Part shown: positions 56,863 through 64,000 of the stretch, piece after piece
Numbering within the stretch: the stretch's first letter is position 1
Layout: each line of letters begins with the position of its first letter
NCBI GenBank assembly: GCA_002409995.1
Contig: DHOR01000014.1
Span: 6,143 to 70,142 of the forward strand
DNA: 64,000 nucleotides
Direction: 5' to 3'
Source of the DNA: Hungatella sp. UBA5385
Lineage (GTDB): Bacteria > Bacillota > Clostridia > Lachnospirales > Lachnospiraceae
Translations under genes and position numbers: made by a program
The notes under the pieces: generated by a model
Seen by the model: the letters and a program-made list of their open reading frames with translations, nothing else
Told to the model about the DNA's origin: nothing
The model's database searches: none

Positions 56863-58449
56863 ATGCAATATAATAGTCTATATTTTTTAATTTTTTTATT
56901 AATTTTAATTATATTATATTATATACTTCCACATAAACACCAAGAGAAGATTCTTTTGATCTTTAATATGCTTTTTTATCTCTCATTTGGACTGGATAAA
57001 TTATTATTTTTGCTTATTTCATCTTTCATAGTATTTCTTGCTAGTCTAAAGATTTATAGTATACAACAAAAGGAAAGTCTTATATTATTAAAAACGAAAG
57101 ATAATAAAGAACAGAAAATTGCAAAAAATAAAAGTAAAAAGGAAAGTCGTAAAATTTTAATATTCACTCTTGGAATAGTATTCCTCCTCCTTGTGTATAG
57201 TAAGTATTTAAAATTTCTTATAGGAAATATGAATGTAATATTGAGATACTTTAACAGAACAATAGAAATGGATTCGATATATATTATTAGTGCAGTAGGT
57301 GTTTCGTTTTATACATTTATGCTTATAGGATATCTTCTGGATATTTATTGGAAACGCTACACTGCGGAAAAAAACTTTTTTACTTTTTTAACTTTTGTAA
57401 GTTATTTCCCGCATATTGTTCAAGGACCCATTGGACGCTATGATCGATTAGGTTCACAAATTCGTGAAAAACACAGTTTAAAATATGATAATCTTATCTT
57501 CGGTATGCAATTAATGTTATGGGGATTTTTTAAAAAAATGGTCATTGCTGACCGAATTAATTTATTAGTCTCTACAGTTTATGATGGTTGGGAACATTAT
57601 GAAGGGTTGGTCTTTGTTGTAGCAACTGCCTTATATTCTATACAAATATATGCTGATTTTTCAGGCTGTATTGATATCGTAAGAGGTGCATCTGAGACAC
57701 TTGACATTCATTTAGATAAAAACTTTGCTCATCCGTATTTTTCAAAAACCATGCCCGAATTTTGGCGGAGATGGCATATGAGTTTAAATGAGTGGTTTAG
57801 AGATTACTTGTATTATCCAGTTTCAATATCTAGGTTTGCCAAACAAAACAGTAAAAAGATTAAAACATTATATGGACCAGCGTCTGGACGATTATTTGTA
57901 TCTGTGCTTTCTGCATTTGTAGTATGGCTAGCTACTGGCATTTGGCATGGGGCTGAATGGAAGTTTGTTATATGGGGATTATTTCATGCAATGTTAATTA
58001 TATCTGGGGTAATTTGGGATGAAAAAATAAAAGCATTTACAATATGGCTTAAAATCAATACACAATGTTTTTCCTGGAGATTGTTTCAGATGATAAGAAC
58101 ATTTCTTTTATGCTGTGTAGGGAGAGTTTTTTTTCGTGCAGAGAATATAAAGATAAGCTTAAATATATTTAAAAAAACTTTTTCAAGATTTAACCCTTGG
58201 ATTTTAGTGGATGGTAGTTTGTACACTTATGGTTTGGAACGTTGGAACTTCAATTTAATGATTATTACTATTGTTATATTATTTGTTGTTGATATGCTTC
58301 AAGAGAAAATGTCGCTTAGACAGGTATTCGCTCAGCAAAACCTTATTTTTAGATGGCTGATTATTTACCTCGGGATTTTTTCAATTATTATATTTGGAAT
58401 TTACGGAGCTGGATATAATTCATCAGCATTTATTTACAATCAATTTTAA
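56863..58449 (+). CDS. MBOAT-family O-acyltransferase (DltB/AlgI-like)
   Basis: A 528-residue polytopic protein with FPHIVQGPIGRY, ADFSGCIDIVRGASE, PEFWRRWHMSLNEWFRDY and GIWHGAEWKFVIWGLFH. His362 or His375 is the family's essential His. MBOAT proteins of the DltB/AlgI/PatA group pass acyl groups across the membrane to an extracytoplasmic transferase that modifies polysaccharide. The length is slightly above DltB (~400), close to AlgI. It follows the SGNH protein by 35 bases and precedes the carrier protein, the same pairing as in dlt operons. Confidence 0.92.
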   Translation: MQYNSLYFLIFLLILIILYYILPHKHQEKILLIFNMLFYLSFGLDKLLFLLISSFIVFLASLKIYSIQQKESLILLKTKDNKEQKIAKNKSKKESRKILIFTLGIVFLLLVYSKYLKFLIGNMNVILRYFNRTIEMDSIYIISAVGVSFYTFMLIGYLLDIYWKRYTAEKNFFTFLTFVSYFPHIVQGPIGRYDRLGSQIREKHSLKYDNLIFGMQLMLWGFFKKMVIADRINLLVSTVYDGWEHYEGLVFVVATALYSIQIYADFSGCIDIVRGASETLDIHLDKNFAHPYFSKTMPEFWRRWHMSLNEWFRDYLYYPVSISRFAKQNSKKIKTLYGPASGRLFVSVLSAFVVWLATGIWHGAEWKFVIWGLFHAMLIISGVIWDEKIKAFTIWLKINTQCFSWRLFQMIRTFLLCCVGRVFFRAENIKISLNIFKKTFSRFNPWILVDGSLYTYGLERWNFNLMIITIVILFVVDMLQEKMSLRQVFAQQNLIFRWLIIYLGIFSIIIFGIYGAGYNSSAFIYNQF

Positions 58450-58465
58450 ACGAGGAGAAATAAAT

Positions 58466-58687
58466 ATGGAAATATTATTAGATTTATTAAGCGTGAATTA
58501 CCCTGCAATTGATTTTGCGAATGAAAGATCACTTATTTCAGGTGGTATTTTAGATTCGGTAGAAGTAATCTCAATTATTACAGAATTAGAAGATGCTTTT
58601 GATATTTCTATTTCTATGGAATATATCAAACCAGAAAACTTTGATTCTCTGGAAGCTATGTGGAAAATGATAGAGGAGCTTAAATAA
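58466..58687 (+). CDS. DltC-like acyl carrier protein
   Basis: A 73-residue acidic four-helix carrier protein. The phosphopantetheine site is GGILDSVEV with Ser31. ATG 58466 follows CGAGGAGA; an in-frame upstream ATG lies inside the MBOAT gene and would add a hydrophobic stretch. The size equals DltC (~78) and fits a dedicated carrier loaded by the AMP ligase downstream and unloaded by the MBOAT protein. Its DNA ends five bases before the transporter gene. Confidence 0.93.
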   Translation: MEILLDLLSVNYPAIDFANERSLISGGILDSVEVISIITELEDAFDISISMEYIKPENFDSLEAMWKMIEELK

Positions 58688-58692
58688 AACAT

Positions 58693-60105
58693 ATGAGGGA
58701 AAATGTAAAATTTATTCTAGGGCCTATACTGTTTTTTATTTGTATTTTCATGCTCCCTGAGACTGTGTTTGAAACTTTTTCTTCCAGAGCAGCTGTTGGA
58801 ACTGTAACTTGGATGGCTTCATGGTGGATTATACCACCTGTTGATTTTGCAGTTACAGCATTTTTGCCCATTGCGATAAATGCCATTGTTCCTATGTCGG
58901 ATATGTCTGCAGTAATAAGCAACTATGCATCAGAAACAATTCTCTTATTATTGGGTGCATCTATTTTAACTGTGTCATGGGAGGAAACCGGTTTGGATAA
59001 ACGAATTGCAGCAAGGTTTTTATCTTTTGTTGGTGGAAATTTAAGACAACAACTAGTTTTCTGGTTTTTATTATCAGCGTCTTTGTCAGCTGTTTTACCT
59101 AATGCTGTGGTATGTGCAACAATAACTCCAATTGCAGTATCTATGCTTCGTTTTATTGGAGAAGGAAATATTTCAACCAGTCATAAAGGTTCATTGATTT
59201 TATTAGCAATTGTTTACGCTGCTGGTGTTGGTGGTCTGGCTACACCTTTAGGTGGAGCAATGAATTTGGTAACTGTTGACTATTTGCAGCAGATTACAGG
59301 ACAAGAGTATTCGTATTTTTCGTGGGTATACCGTTTCTTCCCAATTATGATTGTTTTAGTATTAAGTAATATTTTATATTTGATTTTCTGCTGCAATAAA
59401 CAAGATGATTTAGGTGGCTCAAAACAATATTATATCAATACTTATAAAAATCTTCCCAGCATGTTGAAATGTGAGAAAATATCACTTATGCTATTTGTAT
59501 GTGCAACGCTATTGTCTTTTATACGACCGTTGTATCAAAAATATATACCTGGACTTAAGCCGGCATATATTTTTGTGATAGCAGCAATTCTATCTTTTTT
59601 TATAAAAAAAGAAAATGGGGAACCTTTATTAAAGTGGAAAAAGGCAGAGAAAAAGATAATATGGGATCTTATTTATGTTTTTGCAGGTGGTTTTGCAGTT
59701 GGTACTTTAATAAACAATAGTGGTGCCGCAAATGCACTTGGAAAGTATGTAGCTTCTTTAGGATTGACAGGTGGATTTCTTACTGTAGTTATTATCATTA
59801 TAATTACCATTGCTTTATCTAATCTGACAAGTAATACAGCAACAGCAGCAGTTGCAATTCCTGTTGTAATTAGTATCATTCAGGGTGTGGGGCTGAATCC
59901 AATTCCATATATTTATATTGCATCGATTGGTGTTAATCTATCTTATATGTTTCCTACATCAATACGTGCAATTCCTGTTGGATATGGACTGGAGCCACAA
60001 TATATGCTGAAACATGGTATTCGTCTTACTATTATGGCAATTGCTTTAATGTCTTTATCCGCATATGTCCTTCTGAAATATTGGCCAGCATTTAGTACTA
60101 CTTAA
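58693..60105 (+). CDS. SLC13/DASS-family anion:Na+ symporter
   Basis: A 470-residue polytopic protein of the divalent-anion symporter type. It has two repeated halves, each with an S/P-N-x-x-x motif of the anion/sodium site: LPNAVVCATITPIAVSM (first half) and SNLTSNTATAAVAIPV (second half), the latter being the DASS signature region. Known members import succinate, malate, tartrate, citrate or sulfate. The gene is wedged between the carrier protein and the AMP ligase with spacings of 5 and 13 bases, which suggests that the imported anion is the acyl donor for the cassette. That link is inference; the substrate cannot be read from the sequence. Confidence 0.88.
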   Translation: MRENVKFILGPILFFICIFMLPETVFETFSSRAAVGTVTWMASWWIIPPVDFAVTAFLPIAINAIVPMSDMSAVISNYASETILLLLGASILTVSWEETGLDKRIAARFLSFVGGNLRQQLVFWFLLSASLSAVLPNAVVCATITPIAVSMLRFIGEGNISTSHKGSLILLAIVYAAGVGGLATPLGGAMNLVTVDYLQQITGQEYSYFSWVYRFFPIMIVLVLSNILYLIFCCNKQDDLGGSKQYYINTYKNLPSMLKCEKISLMLFVCATLLSFIRPLYQKYIPGLKPAYIFVIAAILSFFIKKENGEPLLKWKKAEKKIIWDLIYVFAGGFAVGTLINNSGAANALGKYVASLGLTGGFLTVVIIIIITIALSNLTSNTATAAVAIPVVISIIQGVGLNPIPYIYIASIGVNLSYMFPTSIRAIPVGYGLEPQYMLKHGIRLTIMAIALMSLSAYVLLKYWPAFSTT

Positions 60106-60118
60106 CGAGGTATCGCAA

Positions 60119-61588
60119 ATGTATAATTCAATTATTGATTGTGTATATAAACATGCAAAATCTACTCCAGATAAATTGTGTGTTATCGATGAATCACATG
60201 AAACTACATACAAGGTTTATTGGGATATGATATTAAGAATTCACCAGGTACTGTTACAATATGATGTCACATATAGAGATTGCATTGTTGTTGAAGCTGA
60301 ACAAACTGTAATTTACCTGGCTTTGGAATTGGCAATACAATTATGTGGTGCAATTTTTGTGCCACTTGAAAAGAACTGTGCAGTTAAAAGGATTGACGAT
60401 ATAGTCATAGTTACAAATGCCGTTATGGCAATTACAAAGCACTCTAGTGATTATGGGTGCACGAACATTACTTATAATCAATTATCAGCACATATTCAAT
60501 CAGCAAAAAATTATATAGAACCAGAGTATTTTCCGCAACTTCTAGATACATCAGAGATACTTTTCAGTACAGGAACAACCGGAAAGCCAAAAGGAATTGA
60601 ATTAACACATGAAAATAACATTGCTTTAGCTGAAAATGTAAAATTTGGTGTGCAAATGAAGCCGGATAACGTTGAACTAATTCCAGTTCCGTTGAATCAT
60701 TCTCATGGTTTAAGACGTTATTATGGAAATATGTATAATGGCAGTACGGTAATTATTTTAAATGGAGTATTAAATATAAACTACTTTTTCACATGCTTGA
60801 AAAAGTATCATGTAACGGCTATTGATTTGGTGCCAGCATCACTTGGCATAATTTTCAGGTTTTCGAAAGATAAATTGGCAGAATATAAGAATCAATTAGA
60901 GTATATTCAATTAGGTTCTGCCCCACTTTTAGAGAGTGATAAAATAAAATTATGTGAGCTGTTGCCGTATACTAGGCTATATAATTTTTATGGAAGCACT
61001 GAAAGTGGGTGTACATGTATCTTGGATTTTAACAAATACAGAGGATTAAAAAATTGTATAGGAAAAGCAACATATAATTCGAGTTTTATCTTTGTTAATG
61101 AAAACCATAAGCCATTCAATGCAACTGAAGAGAATCCCGGATTTCTTGCATGTCAGGGAAAAATGAATATGAAAGGATATTGGAGAGATTCAAATGAAAC
61201 CCAAAAGATATTACATGACGGTTATATTTACTCCAATGATCTGGCGTATTGTGATGAAAATGGTTTTATATTTATGCTTGGGCGGAAAGACGATGTTATT
61301 AATGTAGGTGGAAATAAAGTAGCTCCTGATGAGATTGAATCAGTGACCAAAAAGTATCCCGGTGTCTTAGAATGTGCATGCATTGGTATAACTGATAGGA
61401 TAAAAGGACAGGTACCCAAACTTTTTATTGTTGTTGAAAATCAGGACGATTTTGATGTTCAGAAGCTTGGTGCTTTCTTGCAAGCGCAATTTGAATCATA
61501 TAAAGTGCCTAAGAATATTGTACTCATTGAAAAAATTCCGCGGACATTTAATGGTAAAATCATAAGAAAGGATTTGCATTTTATGTAA
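60119..61588 (+). CDS. Acyl-AMP ligase (DltA-like role)
   Basis: A 489-residue ANL-family adenylating enzyme. Core motifs in order: A3 FSTGTTGKPKG (~149-159), A5 YNFYGSTES, A7 YSNDLAY, A8 GRKDDVINVGGNKV, and A10 PRTFNGKIIRKDL with the catalytic Lys near the C terminus. The length is as for DltA and acyl-CoA ligases. It would activate a carboxylic acid as adenylate and load it on the 73-residue carrier. The binding-pocket region does not clearly match D-alanine-specific DltA, so another acid is likely. It is the last gene of the cassette, followed by a terminator. Confidence 0.88.
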   Translation: MYNSIIDCVYKHAKSTPDKLCVIDESHETTYKVYWDMILRIHQVLLQYDVTYRDCIVVEAEQTVIYLALELAIQLCGAIFVPLEKNCAVKRIDDIVIVTNAVMAITKHSSDYGCTNITYNQLSAHIQSAKNYIEPEYFPQLLDTSEILFSTGTTGKPKGIELTHENNIALAENVKFGVQMKPDNVELIPVPLNHSHGLRRYYGNMYNGSTVIILNGVLNINYFFTCLKKYHVTAIDLVPASLGIIFRFSKDKLAEYKNQLEYIQLGSAPLLESDKIKLCELLPYTRLYNFYGSTESGCTCILDFNKYRGLKNCIGKATYNSSFIFVNENHKPFNATEENPGFLACQGKMNMKGYWRDSNETQKILHDGYIYSNDLAYCDENGFIFMLGRKDDVINVGGNKVAPDEIESVTKKYPGVLECACIGITDRIKGQVPKLFIVVENQDDFDVQKLGAFLQAQFESYKVPKNIVLIEKIPRTFNGKIIRKDLHFM

Positions 61589-61653
61589 CTTACTAAAAAG
61601 TTGGTCTGTTCTGAAAACGTAATTTTTGATACTCAACCAACAAGCATAACAAT

Positions 61654-61683
61654 AAAGTCTACCAATTTTGGTGGGCTTTTGTT
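61654..61683 (+). terminator. Intrinsic terminator of the acylation cassette
   Basis: AAAGTCTACC (61654-61663) pairs with GGTGGGCTTT (61670-61679) with two G-U pairs and a 6-base loop, followed by T-rich sequence. It lies 65 bases after the ligase stop. Confidence 0.8.
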
Positions 61684-61725
61684 TAGTAAGCACTTAATAA
61701 TAAACCGTACACTCTAACTAGTAAA

Positions 61726-62316
61726 GTAAGCGATGAATAACTCACCGGATTTTCATCGTTCCATATTTATGAGATAATCTCTCTATCAAGGGTGATTATC
61801 TTCCCATTCAGGGATCAAGGATTAAGAATCTGTTTCGTTCAAATCTTTCTGGTTTCTATCCTGTTTCACTCTAATATCATTTAAAGGAGTTTTAGAGAAT
61901 GGTCCAGAAACTAAAAAGACAACCGCGACGCACAGAGCAGGAATGGTTGGATCTCATACAGGAGTGCTGTACTAGCGGTATAAGTAAAAAAGACTGGTGC
62001 AATCAGCATCAGATTCATTGCAGCAACTTTTACTATCATCTCCGAAAATTCAAGAACAAAGCGTGTTCAATACCGGAAACTTAACCTTCACCTGGAACAG
62101 TGAAGCAGGAGGTTGTTCCGCTCCATAATCCCATTGCACAATCCTTATCGCTTTATACCGTTGATGTGGAACCTGCATTGGAACCAGTTCGTGAAGCTGT
62201 GATCCGGCTGACCCTTTACGGTGTTCAGATGGAGATTACAAATGCGGCAGCAAGCGAAACGATCACAAAGACCCTCGCTGCGCTGCAAAGTCTGAGTTAG
62301 GGGATCTGTCTGCAAG
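61726..62316 (+). mobile_element. IS66-family remnant
   Basis: Starting at 61726, GTAAGCGATG resembles the conserved GTAA-beginning left end of IS66 elements. A leader follows, then a broken tnpA. Nothing of tnpB or the large transposase remains before the IS21 end at 62317, so the element was cut, probably by the IS21 insertion. The end position is inferred. Confidence 0.6.
61899..62300 (+). pseudogene. tnpA: IS66 accessory gene tnpA with in-frame stop
   Basis: The frame reads like an IS66 TnpA: RRTEQEWLDLIQECCTSGISKKDWCNQH-type N terminus (TEQEWLDLIQECC visible), then SNFYYHLRKFKNKA. It stops at TAA (62082-62084) but continues in the same frame with the expected C-terminal part (KQEVVPL … RLTLYGVQMEITNAAASETITKTLAALQ) to a second stop at 62298-62300. 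A single nonsense change therefore splits a ~133-codon gene. TnpA is a small accessory protein of IS66 transposition; this copy is probably dead. It has an AAAGGAG ribosome site. Confidence 0.85.
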
Positions 62317-62484
62317 TGTCAAGCACTTTTTTACACTGTAAGGTAAGGAGTTTTTACAGTGTATGGTAAGCATTCTTTTACATACCATGGTAAGGAGTTT
62401 TTTACCTCATATGGTAAGCAGATTTTTACATAGTGCGGTAACCAGATTTTTCATTGGATGGTAAGCACTTTTTTACATATACCT
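62317..62484. repeat. Seven tandem 23-24-bp imperfect repeats at the IS21 end
   Basis: Units begin at about 62317, 62342, 62365, 62389, 62413, 62437 and 62460, with a partial one at 62490. The consensus is close to GGTAAGSASTTTTTTACA followed by 5-6 variable bases. The regular spacing of about two helical turns fits arrays of transposase-binding sites known from IS21 ends, here more numerous than usual. Confidence 0.88.
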
Positions 62485-62486
62485 TG

Positions 62487-63272
62487 TCAGGTAAAAAGGG
62501 TTGGGTGCTTGAGCCTGTAGGACTCTCCTTGAAAGGAATAGCACCTGGCACGGTGCAGGATCCGGTCGAGCAATGCAGTGGTAAGCACCGGATCCCCCAT
62601 CATCTCTGCCCAGTCGATGATCTCCTTATTAGTAGTGAAGATGATGGAGGATGTCTCATACGTATCGCTGATAAACGTAAAGAATCGGTTTGCCTGACTC
62701 CGTGTGATTGGGGTGTATCCGATTTCATCAACGATAATCAGTTGCGCTTTCCTTAAGTTCCTAAGCCGGAACCCTGCTGTGCGTTCCGTTTCTGCTGAAT
62801 CCAGGATCTTTACCAGGTTGACCATTTTTTCAAAGCATACCGTGTAGCCACTGTTAATGGCATGCAGGCCTAAGCCTGCAGCAACCATCGTCTTTCCCAG
62901 TCCGGGAGGGCCGGCGAATACAAGGTTGCCACAGGTATCTAGCCATGATAGTTCTTTTAGACGGATCAACTGAGCTTCAGTGATTCCTGATTCTAGTTCG
63001 TCCGGATTAAATTCCTCAAGCGGTCGGATATTCGGTGGGAAATGTGCAGCTGAATAATTCCTCTTTCGCCGTCGCTCGTTCCTGCCTTTCACTTCCGTTT
63101 CCAGTATAGACAGCAGAAACTGGCGGTTTGTTACAGTCTCATGGTCCGCTGTCTCCAGTAGGTCAGGCAGCATCTTTGAGGCATGCTTGAGCGCGAAGGT
63201 TTCAAGCAGGGCCATCAGGCGTTGTACCGGTATGTGATTGGTATCCATGTTTCTTAGGATCTCTCGATTCAT
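62487..63272 (-). CDS. istB: IS21 helper ATPase
   Basis: A 261-residue AAA+ ATPase with Walker A GPPGLGKT (121-128) and Walker B VDEIGY (181-186), and the N-terminal helical DNA-binding part of IstB. IstB assembles on target DNA and stimulates strand transfer by the IstA transposase. The ATG overlaps the istA stop (ATGA), and the length is normal, so the gene appears intact. Its 3' end reaches the terminal repeats. Confidence 0.95.
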   Translation of the reverse strand: MNREILRNMDTNHIPVQRLMALLETFALKHASKMLPDLLETADHETVTNRQFLLSILETEVKGRNERRRKRNYSAAHFPPNIRPLEEFNPDELESGITEAQLIRLKELSWLDTCGNLVFAGPPGLGKTMVAAGLGLHAINSGYTVCFEKMVNLVKILDSAETERTAGFRLRNLRKAQLIIVDEIGYTPITRSQANRFFTFISDTYETSSIIFTTNKEIIDWAEMMGDPVLTTALLDRILHRARCYSFQGESYRLKHPTLFT

Positions 63273-64000
63273 ACAACTGCCACCTCCTTGTCTACCCGTT
63301 CTTGAAAGGCTTTGGAATAGGCAGCCATATCTTTATACTGTACTCCAACAACGAGACATGCGTTTGTAGATTCATCATCTGGAAGACTGCGGCCAGCTTT
63401 TACCAGCGCATACACAACCTTAAACTGGGAAAACTGATATCGGTACTTAGCGCAGCATTCCTTCATGACCTCTGCTGCAAGTGAGCGGTCAGGATTCTCC
63501 TTTTCCAGAAACTGTTCCACTGCACGCAGCTGTTTGGCAATGTGGCGCGGGTTTTCCTTTTTAACTCCATTGATAAAGTGTTGAAAATCATAACAGTTCC
63601 ACCGTTTGCGCAGACGTTCCATGATATCGATCCAGTCTGTAGGTTCCTGCCTTTTATGTTCGTCCAGTCTATTGATGCTGCCTTTGCGTTCACTCAGGTA
63701 ATGACAGCAGATGAGACTATAATTCTCATCATATATGTGGATTTTTCCGTTGACAGTCTTGTAGTTGACGCTTCTGAATGCATACTCCTCTGGCACAGAA
63801 TACTTACAAGAGCGATGCAATACATAAGGTAAAGCAGCGATGTCATACGACAGGAAACTGTTTGGTGATATTTCATAGACAGAGGGCACCATTGGTCTTA
63901 GTGATTCCTTTTCAATATCCCGGAAAACTGCCTGTGGAATGTGGAGTGTTGTTCTGTGAATGCGATCATTCTTTCGCTCCAGCCAGCCGGGCAATGAACG
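63269..64000 (-). CDS. istA: IS21 transposase, C-terminal part (5' end outside window)
   Basis: The frame is open to the right edge (about 243 codons visible), so a TTG codon near 63994 is internal. The visible part matches the C-terminal region of IstA after the DDE core: a beta-barrel-like domain (PSVYEISPNSFLSYD, then YAFRSVNYKTVNGKIHIY) and helical tail. It overlaps istB by 4 bp. Whether the catalytic core is intact cannot be judged here. Confidence 0.9.
   Translation of the reverse strand, partial: RSLPGWLERKNDRIHRTTLHIPQAVFRDIEKESLRPMVPSVYEISPNSFLSYDIAALPYVLHRSCKYSVPEEYAFRSVNYKTVNGKIHIYDENYSLICCHYLSERKGSINRLDEHKRQEPTDWIDIMERLRKRWNCYDFQHFINGVKKENPRHIAKQLRAVEQFLEKENPDRSLAAEVMKECCAKYRYQFSQFKVVYALVKAGRSLPDDESTNACLVVGVQYKDMAAYSKAFQERVDKEVAVV

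Larger units (their letters stand above)
62317..64000 (-). mobile_element. IS21-family insertion sequence (runs off window)
   Basis: istB and istA lie on the minus strand in the usual order and overlap. The element end at 62317 starts TGTCAAG and carries the multiple transposase-binding repeats typical of IS21 termini. The other end lies beyond 64000. Confidence 0.88.

Noticed and set aside
54842..61588. Ordinary D-alanylation (dlt) operon
   Set aside because: The gene order differs, a DASS transporter is included, no dltX-like gene is seen, the SGNH protein has extra ILEI and lectin domains, and the ligase is not clearly DltA-like. D-alanine as substrate is still not excluded.
62317..62490. 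Possible CRISPR array from regularly spaced repeats
   Set aside because: The repeats are contiguous and imperfect, with only 5-6 variable bases between them, no cas genes are present, and the location is exactly the end of an IS21 element.
62454..62756. Plus-strand 100-codon frame opposite istB
   Set aside because: It is antisense to the intact istB gene, whose Walker motifs are conserved.

Overview
The window looks like a Gram-positive gut Clostridia chromosome, most likely Lachnospiraceae. This rests on several things seen together: AGGAGG ribosome sites and ATG/TTG starts, many secreted proteins with choline-binding-type (W/Y-Y-F, GW) cell-wall repeats, Cna-B/SpaA adhesin domains with a class B sortase, ATPSxA-type linkers in surface proteins, a LicC/LicA-like phosphocholine enzyme, and IS66/IS21 elements. 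The species is not assigned.

Layout. (1) 1-21.4 kb: surface proteins. There is the 3' part of a DUF6273 protein, a 1341-aa GLUG/Ig-like/cell-wall-repeat protein, a small secreted protein, then a 4465-aa Cna-B/SpaA giant overlapping its own class B sortase. A strong intrinsic terminator lies directly in front of the giant gene. (2) 21.4-23.7 kb: a Gfo/Idh/MocA oxidoreductase and a MATE exporter. (3) 23.8-33.7 kb: an apparent operon with all four GDP-D-glycero-alpha-D-manno-heptose enzymes (hddC, hddA, gmhB, gmhA), three polytopic GT-C-like proteins and a GtrB/DPM1-like polyprenyl-phosphate sugar synthase, closed by a perfect 22-bp bidirectional terminator. (4) 33.7-41.2 kb: wall-repeat proteins, including a GH25 lysozyme, around a wHTH-LicC-LicA fusion that would make CDP-choline, the precursor of the ligand such repeats bind, plus a lipoprotein. 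(5) 41.7-54.7 kb: a surface-polysaccharide cluster with an O-antigen ligase/polymerase-like protein, GT2 enzymes, a priming phosphoglycosyltransferase, a GlfT2-like galactofuranosyltransferase, a Wzm/Wzt exporter, an epimerase, UDP-galactopyranose mutase and a DUF4422-GT8 fusion. (6) 54.8-61.6 kb: a Dlt-like acyl-transfer cassette (SGNH-ILEI-ricin protein, MBOAT, 73-aa carrier protein, SLC13/DASS anion transporter, acyl-AMP ligase). (7) 61.7-64 kb: an IS66 remnant with a nonsense codon, followed by an IS21 element running off the window.

Reading together: a wall-glycan and surface-protein island. The most novel candidate is region 6. It resembles D-alanylation machinery, but it is coupled to a dicarboxylate-type transporter and placed after a galactofuranose-glycan export cluster. 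I infer that it acylates the exported glycan with an acid taken up from outside. The second candidate is region 3, a probable lipid-linked heptose glycosylation route beside a giant adhesin. DNA from about 50.8 to 61.6 kb is visibly more AT-rich than the 20-34 kb part, which fits separate acquisition.
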